Source: Candidatus Margulisiibacteriota bacterium (lineage in GTDB: Bacteria; Margulisbacteria; WOR-1; O2-12-FULL-45-9; XYB2-FULL-48-7). From it: a stretch of 64,000 nucleotides of DNA. The stretch is taken from contig JBAZTH010000002.1 of the NCBI GenBank assembly GCA_041661965.1, positions 62,001-126,000 on the forward strand, written 5' to 3'. A model generated the notes under the pieces. The model saw only the letters and a program-made list of their open reading frames with translations, was not told the DNA's origin and made no database searches. Shown piece by piece: positions 41,167 to 49,893 of this stretch (position 1 is its first letter; each line of letters opens with the position of its first letter). The translations under genes were made by a program, and so were the position numbers.

Positions 41167-42480
41167 ATGCGAAATATTTTAGTCCTGGGTGCCGGCATGG
41201 TTTCAAGGCCTTTGGTCCAAGATTTATTAATGAGGCAAAGACGTAGCGTAACCGTCGCTGATATGGATCCGTCCAGAGCGCTGGCCGTCGTTCAGGGCCA
41301 TCCGAACGGAACTGTGGCGCGGCTCGACGCGAGCAATAAAGAACTGGTCGGAAAACTGATGCAAGGGATGGATATTACGGTCAGCATGCTTCCTCCCAGA
41401 ATGCACGGCTTAATCGCCGACCTTGCCATCGCCAACGGCTCACACCTCGTTACCGCCTCTTACGCCGGCAACACCAAAGACTTTGATCTCCAGGCTCGAG
41501 ATAAAGGACTTATAATTTTAAACGAAATGGGCCTTGATCCGGGGATCGACCATTTTTCCGCGATGCGGATTATTCAAGAAGTTAAGGCTGATGGCGGGAA
41601 GGTCACCGGCTTCTCCTCCTATTGCGGAGGTTTGCCGGCGCCGGAAGCCAATAACGCTTTGGGCTACAAGTTTTCCTGGTCACCCAGAGGGGTTTTTGAC
41701 GCCATGCGCAACAGCGCCACTTTTATGCGCGACGGTCAAATCATAACCCTGCCGAACGAGCGGCTTTTCTCGAACCCCAGTCGACATCCAATCGCAGGCG
41801 TCGGCCTTCTTGAGGGCTACCCCAACCGCGATTCGTTGGGCTATATCGGGGCCTACGGACTTGACAGCATCCAAAATATGCTGCGGGGAACCCTGCGGGT
41901 CGCGGACTGGTGCGCCTTCTGGGACAAAGTCGCCAAAACCGGCATTCTCCAAGAAACGGCCATGGACCTTAGCGGCCGGAGCTACGCCGATCTTACCCGA
42001 AAACTGATCGGAGCGGATTCGTCGGCAAACATTGAAGCGGCTTTCGCCGGTTTCTTGGGGGTCGAAGAGAGTTCGAAAATGCTCGACCAGGCCCGGGAAC
42101 TCGGCCTTTTTGAAAAAACGGCGATCCCGAGCGGCGTTAAAACGCCGGTCGACGCCCTTTCGCTGATCGCGCAGGAGCGGATGCAATACCAACCGGGAGA
42201 AAGGGACATGTCGGTTCTGCAGCATACTTTTCTGGCCGACTACGGGAACCGGCGAAAAAAAATAACTTCGACGCTCCTTGATTTCGGCGTCCCGGGCGGT
42301 GATTCTTCAATGTCACGGCTGGTCGGCCTGACGGCGGCGGTCGGCGTTCAGCTCGTTGCCGAGAACAAAGTGCTGAACCGGGGTTCGCTGATCCCTACGA
42401 CGGCCGATATTTACGAGCCAGCGCTGGCAATCCTGGAAACCCTGGGAATTCAAATGAAGGAAACGGCCGAAGAAATATAG
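41167..42480 (+). CDS. Saccharopine dehydrogenase (glutamate-forming, AASS C-terminal type)
   Basis: 437 residues. N-terminal NAD(P) fold VLGAGMVSRPL, then motifs that follow the SDH half of animal/plant bifunctional AASS closely: LPPRMHGLIADLAI, VTASYAGNTKD, ELGLDPGIDH-like EMGLDPGIDHFSAM, CGGLPAPEANN, YKFSWSPRGV, EGYPNRDSLGY and LLRGTLR. It should convert saccharopine to aminoadipate semialdehyde plus glutamate, or the reverse. ATG at 41167 with a GGAGGG site. The radical SAM gene follows 2 bp later. Its LKR partner is 1.2 kb away on the opposite strand. Confidence 0.9.
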   Translation: MRNILVLGAGMVSRPLVQDLLMRQRRSVTVADMDPSRALAVVQGHPNGTVARLDASNKELVGKLMQGMDITVSMLPPRMHGLIADLAIANGSHLVTASYAGNTKDFDLQARDKGLIILNEMGLDPGIDHFSAMRIIQEVKADGGKVTGFSSYCGGLPAPEANNALGYKFSWSPRGVFDAMRNSATFMRDGQIITLPNERLFSNPSRHPIAGVGLLEGYPNRDSLGYIGAYGLDSIQNMLRGTLRVADWCAFWDKVAKTGILQETAMDLSGRSYADLTRKLIGADSSANIEAAFAGFLGVEESSKMLDQARELGLFEKTAIPSGVKTPVDALSLIAQERMQYQPGERDMSVLQHTFLADYGNRRKKITSTLLDFGVPGGDSSMSRLVGLTAAVGVQLVAENKVLNRGSLIPTTADIYEPALAILETLGIQMKETAEEI

Positions 42481-42482
42481 GC

Positions 42483-43655
42483 ATGTCATTTTTAGCGGGC
42501 GCGGCGCGTAAATCAGGAAACATCCTTGTTGCCGGACGCACCTTAACGCCGCCCGAATATCGCCTTATCGCTCCCTACTTGGGAGTTTCTCTCGACCGCA
42601 GAGTAAAGCTCGCGACCCGGGAAGGTTCAGTTGCCTCGTTTCAAGACCGGTTGCAAAAACGCCGGACTTCGCCCCTGGCCTACTTCATTCTAAACACCCC
42701 CTGCAATCAAGCCTGCGATTTTTGCTTCTTCGATCCAGGCGACCAACCGACGTCGAATATCGACTGGGAAAAAGCCAAAACTAAAATTTCCCGGGCTAAA
42801 GAAAACGGTTTCCAAGTGAAAATTTATCCCAAGGAGCTCAATTTCAACCACCGGATCTTCGAACATTCTTTGGCGCTAATGACTCTCGCCGAAGAAACGT
42901 TCGCCATCACCAACGGGGTCAGGAATTTCCGGCCCGATCAGCTTAACGCCATCGCCGGTTCGGGTCTGCGGCAGATGGTGATCAGTTTTCTGCCGCTGGG
43001 GAGATATTCCATTCATGGCCGGGACAGATATAACGCCGTAAAAAATACCATTCGCGGCCTGGCAGAATTCAGCCGCCAGGGAAAGGTCCGGCCTTTTACG
43101 GTCGGCTTATTCTGTCAAATCGATCCGCGGGAACCGGCGGTCGTTCTGGAAGCGGCAAAAGAGGCGGCTGATTTTGGGGTCGACACTCTGAATTTTCGGC
43201 TGACTTTGCCGCTGGGAAACGCTTCGGAAAACGGTGGCGCGACAAGGGAAGATTTCGACCGCTTGCTCCTGGCCTTCATCGACGCCAGAATTAAATGGCC
43301 GCGCGAGAAGATCAAACTGCTTTTGTCTTCGGCAACTTTCGGTCCGAATTATTACTCAAGAGGCATGTTCCGCTACCAGCTGGGAATGGACCGGGACCCG
43401 TATTTCGCCTCCAAGTACCCTTGCCCCATGATCGACCGTCCCGAATCGTTCTCCCTTCTGCTGCCGCAGGAACGCCGGGTTTTCTGTCCAACCCTGGTTG
43501 GCAAAGACCTCGCCGAGATTAAGGCACCGCCTGATTCTTGCCGGCCCTGCGATGTTCTGGAGATTTGCCGGGGCGGCTGCGTCGCCCGCCGCTCATCATC
43601 CTCCAGTTTTTGCGTGACCGATATTTTAAGCCGCTGGGAAGCATCATTAAAATAA
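42483..43655 (+). CDS. Radical SAM/SPASM enzyme of unknown substrate
   Basis: 390 residues. Radical SAM cluster motif CNQACDFC (Cys74, Cys78, Cys81; CX3CX2C). The C-terminus has seven cysteines (about 314, 335, 353, 356, 362, 366, 377), including CRPCDVLEICRGGC, the CX2CX5CX3C pattern of SPASM auxiliary-cluster domains. SPASM enzymes usually modify peptides or proteins, and some act on small molecules. No precursor peptide gene was found nearby. It is not a lysine 2,3-aminomutase: no PLP-lysine region is visible. Translationally linked to saccharopine dehydrogenase (2-bp gap), so its substrate may be lysine-derived. Confidence 0.88.
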   Translation: MSFLAGAARKSGNILVAGRTLTPPEYRLIAPYLGVSLDRRVKLATREGSVASFQDRLQKRRTSPLAYFILNTPCNQACDFCFFDPGDQPTSNIDWEKAKTKISRAKENGFQVKIYPKELNFNHRIFEHSLALMTLAEETFAITNGVRNFRPDQLNAIAGSGLRQMVISFLPLGRYSIHGRDRYNAVKNTIRGLAEFSRQGKVRPFTVGLFCQIDPREPAVVLEAAKEAADFGVDTLNFRLTLPLGNASENGGATREDFDRLLLAFIDARIKWPREKIKLLLSSATFGPNYYSRGMFRYQLGMDRDPYFASKYPCPMIDRPESFSLLLPQERRVFCPTLVGKDLAEIKAPPDSCRPCDVLEICRGGCVARRSSSSSFCVTDILSRWEASLK

Positions 43656-43667
43656 CGCGCGCCAGAA

Positions 43668-45104
43668 CTAGACGTTAACGTCGTTTTCATCCTTTAGTTC
43701 GCCGCCATTTTTAACCAGCGAATCAAGCATCACCCGGTTATCCGCGTATCGGGGGGTAAATTCTCCCCGCCAAACGATAACAGCGCGGCGAATCTCGGGC
43801 GGCAGTGAGTCGGCGGCCAAGGAAAATGGCAGACCGTAATTCGTTCGAGCGATGTTCGGCACAAACGGCAACAGCATCCGGCTAAACTGCGCCGCCGCGA
43901 CCGCGGGCAATTCGCAAGGCATGGTCTCTACCGCGTTAACCAAGATCCCCTCCGCTTCCGAGATCCCCATGACGATGCCGCCGGTTTTTGGATTGTAGAC
44001 GTAAAACGGATCTTCCGGCTTGGTCCCCTTAAGGGTGCATTCCATCGGTCCATTTTTGGTGTCGTTATTGTAAACGTCGCAGCCGACGTCACCGACCGCG
44101 ATCAAGCGATTTTGAGAATTGCTCAAAACTGACGCGAGCATCTCTCTCGTAATCAAAGGCGGTTGGCCCGGCAGCCACTTCGCGTCGTTCATAAAAATCG
44201 TCAGCAGATGAAGATATTTCCCCATTGTTGATTCGTACGCTTCCGGGTCTTTCTCTAAATCCAGATCTGATCCGGGCGTGCCGTCTTTTCTTTGATATCT
44301 TCCGTTAAAACCAGCCCGGTCAAACTCCACGCTGTAAACTTCATTCTTAGAAAGTGATGCTAGAATACCCGGATTTAGCAGATCGCCCGGTGATACTCTT
44401 TTCGCGCCCAGCGCATTAAATATTTCCAGCGCCCCTTGATTACAGCGGCCAGTACCGCCGGTAAAGCCGACAATCATTGGCGCTATGTTGGACGGTAGCC
44501 CGTTCCGTTCAATCGAATCGCCAATTTGTTTCATCTGCGCTTTTATCTGGTCAATCGCGTCTTCTCCTTTGTAATCAAACGCCCGCTTGACCGAAGAGAA
44601 CGGGTTGTCGATCCCCATTACTTCCCGCAGTCTTCTGCCTAAAAGATGCAAGGTGTCGGTCATGCCGACGATCCCGGCAAATCGACCGAACGCGACCAAC
44701 CGTTCGCCTTTATCATTTTCAATATATTCATAATCTATATAGGTCGCTCGCGCGTTTAAAATATGCTGCAGCATGAACATATTTTCCGGCTGGCCTTTGG
44801 TAACGTGGCCGAATAACACGTAAACCCCGTCCTGCTTAAAAACATCCGCCGGAATTTGTTTCACTCCGAACAAAAGCTGTTCTTCTGGGTGCAACTCGGT
44901 AACAATGCGCGCCCCCGCGTCTCGATACAATTGCGCGGGATAAATTCTCAAAGGGGACCGCTGAATTTCAACACTTAACTGATGATTTTGGATCAATTCA
45001 GCGACTGCCGGCGGCGTCAAGGCGGTCCTTCTTTCATAAGAGTGCATGACCTCGCGCGGAACCTGAATTACTCTCGCCCTTGGACCTGTTACTATCCCAG
45101 CCAT
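43668..45104 (-). CDS. Lysine-ketoglutarate reductase (saccharopine-forming, AASS N-terminal type)
   Basis: 478 residues. N-terminal alanine-dehydrogenase/transhydrogenase-like domain with RRTALTPPAVAELI, then a block close to the LKR half of AASS: FGHVTKGQPENMFMLQHIL, TYIDYEYIENDKGERLVAFG, FAGIVGMTDTLHLLG, and the nucleotide fold VGFTGGTGRCNQGALEIF. It should join lysine and 2-oxoglutarate to saccharopine with NADPH, or reverse this. ATG at 45104 with GGAGG, 18 bp after lysS2. Eukaryotes fuse this domain to SDH; here the two are separate and convergent. Confidence 0.88.
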   Translation of the reverse strand: MAGIVTGPRARVIQVPREVMHSYERRTALTPPAVAELIQNHQLSVEIQRSPLRIYPAQLYRDAGARIVTELHPEEQLLFGVKQIPADVFKQDGVYVLFGHVTKGQPENMFMLQHILNARATYIDYEYIENDKGERLVAFGRFAGIVGMTDTLHLLGRRLREVMGIDNPFSSVKRAFDYKGEDAIDQIKAQMKQIGDSIERNGLPSNIAPMIVGFTGGTGRCNQGALEIFNALGAKRVSPGDLLNPGILASLSKNEVYSVEFDRAGFNGRYQRKDGTPGSDLDLEKDPEAYESTMGKYLHLLTIFMNDAKWLPGQPPLITREMLASVLSNSQNRLIAVGDVGCDVYNNDTKNGPMECTLKGTKPEDPFYVYNPKTGGIVMGISEAEGILVNAVETMPCELPAVAAAQFSRMLLPFVPNIARTNYGLPFSLAADSLPPEIRRAVIVWRGEFTPRYADNRVMLDSLVKNGGELKDENDVNV

Positions 45105-45122
45105 ATTATTACCTCCATTTGA

Positions 45123-46625
45123 TCATTTTTCTTTGTGCTTCATCGTCGGGAACAAAACAACGTCCCTGATCGAAGGTGAATCGGTCAGGACCATGGCCAA
45201 TCGATCGATCCCAATCCCTAAGCCCCCGGTCGGCGGCATGCCGATCTCGATCGCTTGGATAAAATCTTCGTCAAAAGGCTGGGCTTCTTCGTCGCCACCG
45301 GCCAGTTTCGCGGCTTGCTCTTCAAACCGGGCCCGCTGATCGAGCGGATCATTGAGCTCTGAAAAAGCGTTGGCCAGCTCCATGCCGGCAACATAGGCCT
45401 CAAACCGGTCAACGTAGTTCGGATCGTCGGGAGACCGTTTCGCCAGCGGAGTCGTTTCAACCGGGTAGCGGTAAACAAACGTAGGTTGGGTTAGTTGTTT
45501 TTCGACAAGTACTTCAAAAAGGGTATTAATGATCCAGCCTCTCCCCAGGGAATCTTCCAGAGGAATCCCTTTCTGCAAGGCGATTTCCCGCAGTTTCTCG
45601 GTGCTGATCCCCATGGTCTCTACCCCGCCGATTTGCGCCACCGCCTCTTCCATGGTCAGGCGCTTCCAGGGCGGGGTAAAATCGATCGGCGTCCCCTGAT
45701 AATCAACCCGGGTTCGCCCATGAATCCCGCTGGTGATGGAAGAAACGCATTGTTCCGTCAGCCGCATCATGTCCTCATAGTCGGCGTAAGCCCAGTAGAC
45801 TTCCATGGAAGTAAATTCCGGATTGTGCCTTCGATCGATCCCCTCGTTCCTAAAGACCCGGCCGATTTCAAACACCCGCTCGTAGCCGCCGGCGATCAAT
45901 CTTTTAAGATGGAGTTCGGTGGCGATCCGCAGATATAATTCCATGTCCAGGGCGTTGTGATGAGTAACAAAAGGACGGGCGGCCGCCCCACCGTGCAGTT
46001 CTTGCAGGATCGGGGTTTCAACTTCCATAAAACCATTGTTGTGCAGATATTCCCGCATCAGCCAGACGACCTGACTGCGCTGCCGAAACCGCTCCCTGAC
46101 CGCCGGGCTCGAGGCCAGATCTAAATATCTTTGCCGCTGGCGGACTTCATCATCCTGCAAGCCGCGCCATTTCTCCGGCAGAGGCCGCAAGGCCTTCGCC
46201 AGCACGGTAAAACTTTCGGCCCCTAAAGTAACTTCTCCGGTTTTGGTCCTGAAGGTGTCCCCGCTGATCCCTAAATAATCGCCGACCTCAATGAATTTAG
46301 CGAATTTTTCGAATTCAGCCGGGCCGAGCTTGTCGACCGACAGCATAATTTGGAGCTTGCCGGATTCATCTTCGAGGTGGATGAAGGCAAGCCGCTTAAA
46401 GTTTCTTATCGCCATGATCCGACCGGCGACAACCACCTCTTTTGGCCAAGCCGCCTCATTTTCCAGGCCGGCGCAAGCCTTGCTTATTTCAGCGGCAAGA
46501 TGGGTGCGGACAAATTTGGTTTGACGGAAAGGATCGACGCCGCCGGCGCGCAAACCCTCTAACTTCTGGGCCCTGTTTATCATCAAACGATTCCAGGTCG
46601 ACGGATACTTTGTTACAATCGTCAT
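45123..46625 (-). CDS. Second lysyl-tRNA synthetase
   Basis: 500 residues with the full class II plan: OB-fold anticodon domain (about 60-165), GGAAARPFVTHHNALDM, motif 2 FRNEGIDRRHNPEFTSM, lysine pocket MELANAFSELNDP, motif 3 GLGIGIDRLAMVL. It is far too long for EpmA/GenX, which lacks the OB domain. All lysine-pocket residues visible in the first LysRS are kept. Start could be 46625 or the ATG 14 codons later. Embedded with LKR and near SDH/radical SAM, it may charge a lysine analogue, confer resistance to one, or be a condition-specific LysRS. Confidence 0.93.
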   Translation of the reverse strand: MTIVTKYPSTWNRLMINRAQKLEGLRAGGVDPFRQTKFVRTHLAAEISKACAGLENEAAWPKEVVVAGRIMAIRNFKRLAFIHLEDESGKLQIMLSVDKLGPAEFEKFAKFIEVGDYLGISGDTFRTKTGEVTLGAESFTVLAKALRPLPEKWRGLQDDEVRQRQRYLDLASSPAVRERFRQRSQVVWLMREYLHNNGFMEVETPILQELHGGAAARPFVTHHNALDMELYLRIATELHLKRLIAGGYERVFEIGRVFRNEGIDRRHNPEFTSMEVYWAYADYEDMMRLTEQCVSSITSGIHGRTRVDYQGTPIDFTPPWKRLTMEEAVAQIGGVETMGISTEKLREIALQKGIPLEDSLGRGWIINTLFEVLVEKQLTQPTFVYRYPVETTPLAKRSPDDPNYVDRFEAYVAGMELANAFSELNDPLDQRARFEEQAAKLAGGDEEAQPFDEDFIQAIEIGMPPTGGLGIGIDRLAMVLTDSPSIRDVVLFPTMKHKEK

Positions 46626-46657
46626 AATTTTTACTTACGCTCCAATCTTCGCTTTTA

Positions 46658-47167
46658 TTATCGACTGGCGATATCGTCAACTAAATCCCGGATAATGCTA
46701 TGCGCCTCGCTTAAGGCTCTTACGTCTTCCGTTGATAAGCCTTTCGGCCGGTCCGGCATTTTTCCGCCCGAACACAAACTGTCATCCAAGAGCCCTTTAA
46801 ATTCGCCGAGGTGCCTGATCAGGCCGCTGTTAAGTACCCCTTGAAGATTCAGGCCAAGGTCAACAACTGATTTCTTGGCATCGAGAACAACCGCATTGCT
46901 TACTCGAACAGGAAATATCTTTGACTGAAACCGGTCCAATAAGCCGGCAAAAAAAGAAGCGTACGAAGCGCGGATCCTTTTCGCCGCCGCCAGAACTTCC
47001 AAGGCGTGAGCGGCACGCTCTGCTTGAGGAAACTGTTCAATCAGAACTCCGTTTAATTTTATTAATTTAGCGGCATTCGAGGCGAGGCCAAGTTTCGCTC
47101 TTTCGAGAGCTTGGGGTTTTGACGCGACATAAGACACCGTTCTTTGAGGGACAAAGTTGATTTTCAT
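46658..47167 (-). CDS. Unknown helical protein upstream of lysS2
   Basis: 169 residues, start ATG at 47167 with an AAGGAG site. Predominantly helical (RAKLGLASNAAKLIKLNGVL, RAAHALEVLAAAKRIRASYA) with a single Cys and no signal peptide. No family recognised. It precedes lysS2 by 32 bp on the same strand and so is probably part of the lysine island operon. Upstream at 47200-47213 is a small inverted repeat GACAA-N4-TTGTC beside a run of G. Confidence 0.75.
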   Translation of the reverse strand: MKINFVPQRTVSYVASKPQALERAKLGLASNAAKLIKLNGVLIEQFPQAERAAHALEVLAAAKRIRASYASFFAGLLDRFQSKIFPVRVSNAVVLDAKKSVVDLGLNLQGVLNSGLIRHLGEFKGLLDDSLCSGGKMPDRPKGLSTEDVRALSEAHSIIRDLVDDIASR

Positions 47168-47265
47168 TGATTACTCCTTATACGCAACGCCTGATTACTG
47201 ACAAATCATTGTCGGGGGGGTTTTCAATAAATTTCAGTTAATTTCAAATCAACAAAAAAAGCGGG

Positions 47266-49221
47266 CTATTTCCGTTTAACGGTGTAGACGTCGGTCACTT
47301 TTTTGATCGAGGCGACGACCCGGCCGAGGTGCTCGGTGTTCCGGACGTCAACGGTCAGGAGCAGGACGGCAAAGGTCCCTCTTTTAGTCGAGATCTTGGC
47401 AGTGGCGACATTGGTCCCGGTTTCGGAGATCTGCTCCAGGATATCTTTCAAGACCCCGACCCGGTCAAACGCCTCCACTTCGATTTGGACCGGGAAAAAC
47501 TGGTCAACGTTCTTTTCCCAAACAACTTTAACCACCTTATCGGGAATGATCTCGTGACGGACGACGTTCTTGCAGTTGCTCCGGTGGATGGCGATCCCCC
47601 GGCCGTGGGTGACAAAACCGATGATTTCCTCTCCCGGAATCGGGTAACAGCACTTCGACATCCTAACCAGGATATTTTCCAGACCGGCGACGACAATCGG
47701 GCTCTTCCCTTTGCCGCGGCGGGGCTTGCGGGTAACTGGTGGTGGGACCTCTTTTTTAGGCGGCTCGGGTGGAGGCGGCATTTCTTTTTCTTCGGCCAGC
47801 CGCAGACGCTTGAACCAATTCTTGATCTTGACCCGGGCACCGGCGGTCTTCACAAAGCCGAGCCAGTCGCGGCTCGGGTTGTCTTTTTTTCCGGTGATTA
47901 TTTCGACGATATCCCCTTGCTGGAGCGGATGATCGAGCGGCAGGATCGAACCGTTGACCTTGGCCCCGACACAGCGGTGGCCGACCTCGGTGTGGATCCG
48001 GTAGGCAAAATCGACCGGCGTGGCGTTGATCGGCATATTAAAGACATCGCCTTTCGGGGTAAAAACAAAGACCTCTTCCATCACCAGGTCGATCTTCAGG
48101 CTTTCCATAAAATCCTTGGCGTCTTTGAGCTCGCTCTGCCACTCCAGCATCTGGCGGAGCCAGGCCATCTTCTGGTCGAGCAGTTTATCGGTCGACGAAC
48201 CTTCTTTGTAACGCCAGTGGGCGGCGACACCGTATTCGGCGATCCGGTGCATCTCCCGGGTCCGGATCTGGACCTCGACCGGGCGGCCGGACGCGCCAAT
48301 GACCGTCGTGTGGAGCGACTGGTAGCCGTTCGATTTCGGCATGGCGATATAATCCCGGAAGCGGCCGGGAATCGGTTTCCAGGCGTCGTGGACCAGCCCC
48401 AGGACGACATAGCAGTCCTTAAGTTTGTCGACGATCACCCGGACGGCGAACAGGTCGTAGATCTCTTCGAAATCGAGCCGCTGTTCGACCATTTTCCGGT
48501 GGATGCTGAAAAAATGCTTGGCCCGCCCTTTTATTTCCGGCTGAATGCCGACCGAGTTGACCAGCTCCTTTAATTGGACGATAAATTCATTGATGTATTG
48601 TTCCCGCTCGCCATACCGCAAAGAAACCTTCTCCCTGACCATTTGGTAAGGCTCCGGTTCAAGATAGCGAAAAGCCAGATCTTCAAGCTGCCATTTGATC
48701 TGCCACATCCCCATCCGATGGGCGAGCGGCGCGAAGATCTCCCTCGTCTCGAGCGCCGTTTCCTGCTGTTTTTCGGGGGAGAGGAACTGGAGGGTCTTCA
48801 TATTGTGGAGGCGGTCAGCCAGTTTGATAACGATAACCCGGTAATCTTCCCCCATCGCCACGAACATTTTCCGGAAATTCTCCGCCTGACGCTCTTCCCG
48901 GGAAACAAAAGAAAACTGGCTAAGCTTGGTCACCCCTTCGACCAATTTGGCGATCTCCGGACCGAACTGCTCGGCCAACTCCTCGGAAGTAACGCTGGCG
49001 TCCTCGACAACGTCGTGCAAAAAAGCGGCGGCGATCACTTCCACTTCCTGTTCGAGATCGGCCAGGATATTAGCGACGGCGAGCGGATGGATAATGTACG
49101 ATTCACCGGAGAGCCGTTTGTGCGGGGTGTGGACTTTTTCGGCAAAGGCGAAGGCTTTCTTCAGCAATTCGATGTTGGCGCTGGGATTGTAGCTAAGGAC
49201 CTTTTGAATCAGCTCATTCAT
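47266..49221 (-). CDS. rsh: Bifunctional (p)ppGpp synthetase/hydrolase (Rsh)
   Basis: 651 residues, RelA/SpoT homologue. N-terminal HD hydrolase with FLHDVVEDASVT near 68-79, so the hydrolase site is intact; synthetase domain (about 230-345: RHFSIHRKM-type region to GYQSLHTTVIG); TGS domain (FVFTPKGDVFNMP onward, about 385-445); and a C-terminal ACT domain (about 575-650). There is a Pro-rich linker PPPPEPPKKEVPPP near 510. It sets the stringent response. Its start overlaps the aldolase-like gene by 4 bp. Confidence 0.95.
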   Translation of the reverse strand: MNELIQKVLSYNPSANIELLKKAFAFAEKVHTPHKRLSGESYIIHPLAVANILADLEQEVEVIAAAFLHDVVEDASVTSEELAEQFGPEIAKLVEGVTKLSQFSFVSREERQAENFRKMFVAMGEDYRVIVIKLADRLHNMKTLQFLSPEKQQETALETREIFAPLAHRMGMWQIKWQLEDLAFRYLEPEPYQMVREKVSLRYGEREQYINEFIVQLKELVNSVGIQPEIKGRAKHFFSIHRKMVEQRLDFEEIYDLFAVRVIVDKLKDCYVVLGLVHDAWKPIPGRFRDYIAMPKSNGYQSLHTTVIGASGRPVEVQIRTREMHRIAEYGVAAHWRYKEGSSTDKLLDQKMAWLRQMLEWQSELKDAKDFMESLKIDLVMEEVFVFTPKGDVFNMPINATPVDFAYRIHTEVGHRCVGAKVNGSILPLDHPLQQGDIVEIITGKKDNPSRDWLGFVKTAGARVKIKNWFKRLRLAEEKEMPPPPEPPKKEVPPPVTRKPRRGKGKSPIVVAGLENILVRMSKCCYPIPGEEIIGFVTHGRGIAIHRSNCKNVVRHEIIPDKVVKVVWEKNVDQFFPVQIEVEAFDRVGVLKDILEQISETGTNVATAKISTKRGTFAVLLLTVDVRNTEHLGRVVASIKKVTDVYTVKRK

Positions 49222-49880
49222 CGTTTATGGTAACGGCTCCGGTCCATCACCCCGATACCCGGGGGAATGGCGCTCCGCCGTTGAGTCGGCTTGTCCCGAT
49301 TGGGATTATTACTGATGCTGACCGCCGGCGCCGGGCGACTGCCGGACGACCTGATCGCGATAAGGATCTTACAGGAACTTTCCAGCGCCGAGGTAAACTT
49401 ATACGCTTCTTCCAGTGTTTTGCCGATGGCAAAACTCCCCTGCCCCTTGACGACCGCCACGACGTTGGTCCCCTGCAGGAACGACGGGAGAAGCCGGACA
49501 GTTTCGTCGGAACCGACCGCCTGGTGGGAACGGACGATGGCCGCCGAATGGAACAAGCGGAGCCCTTCGCCGTCTTGCGGCACGACTTTATTATCGGTGA
49601 TCGAGATCGCGGTCGCGCTGACCGGATAAGCGTGAATGATCGCCAGCGCTTTGGTCTCGCGGTAGATCGCCCGATGAGCCGGCAACTCAATTGAAGCTTC
49701 GCCAAGCTCGCCGGCCAGGTCGACTTCCACGATATCGCCGTCCTGCAATTCACCAAGCATCACGTCCCGCTTGGTAATATAGATCTTCTCTCCATGGCGC
49801 ACGCTCATGCTGCCGACGTGCGAACTGACCAACCCTTCCCGAAACATTAAACTACCGATCTTTTTCAACTCATCTAACAT
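49218..49880 (-). CDS. Class II aldolase/adducin-fold protein with altered metal site
   Basis: 220 residues. Fold motifs: MFREGLVSSHVGSMSVRHG, ITKRDVMLGEL, ELPAHRAIYRET, IIHAYPVSATA and GKTLEEAYKFTSALE. In active fuculose/ribulose-phosphate aldolases the zinc ligands include an HxH pair and a later histidine. Here the pair reads HAY and the later position lies in VKGQGSFAIG, so two ligands appear to be missing. It may not be a zinc aldolase. It lies between pfkB and rsh with tight spacing. The C-terminal ~40 residues are Pro/Arg-rich and probably disordered. Confidence 0.82.
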   Translation of the reverse strand: MLDELKKIGSLMFREGLVSSHVGSMSVRHGEKIYITKRDVMLGELQDGDIVEVDLAGELGEASIELPAHRAIYRETKALAIIHAYPVSATAISITDNKVVPQDGEGLRLFHSAAIVRSHQAVGSDETVRLLPSFLQGTNVVAVVKGQGSFAIGKTLEEAYKFTSALESSCKILIAIRSSGSRPAPAVSISNNPNRDKPTQRRSAIPPGIGVMDRSRYHKR

Positions 49881-49893
49881 TTTATTGCTCCTT

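Noticed and set aside
40350..41198. Longer holB reading frame starting at 41198
   Set aside because: The extra N-terminal ~51 residues show no clamp-loader similarity and overlap the divergent saccharopine dehydrogenase; the GTG at 41045 next to TGCTATAAT fits better.
42483..43655. Radical SAM gene as lysine 2,3-aminomutase
   Set aside because: Its C-terminus is a SPASM cysteine cluster rather than the PLP-binding region of aminomutases.
45123..46625. Second LysRS as an EpmA/PoxA EF-P modifier
   Set aside because: EpmA lacks the anticodon-binding OB domain and is ~325 residues; this protein is 500 residues with the domain, and no efp gene is in the window.
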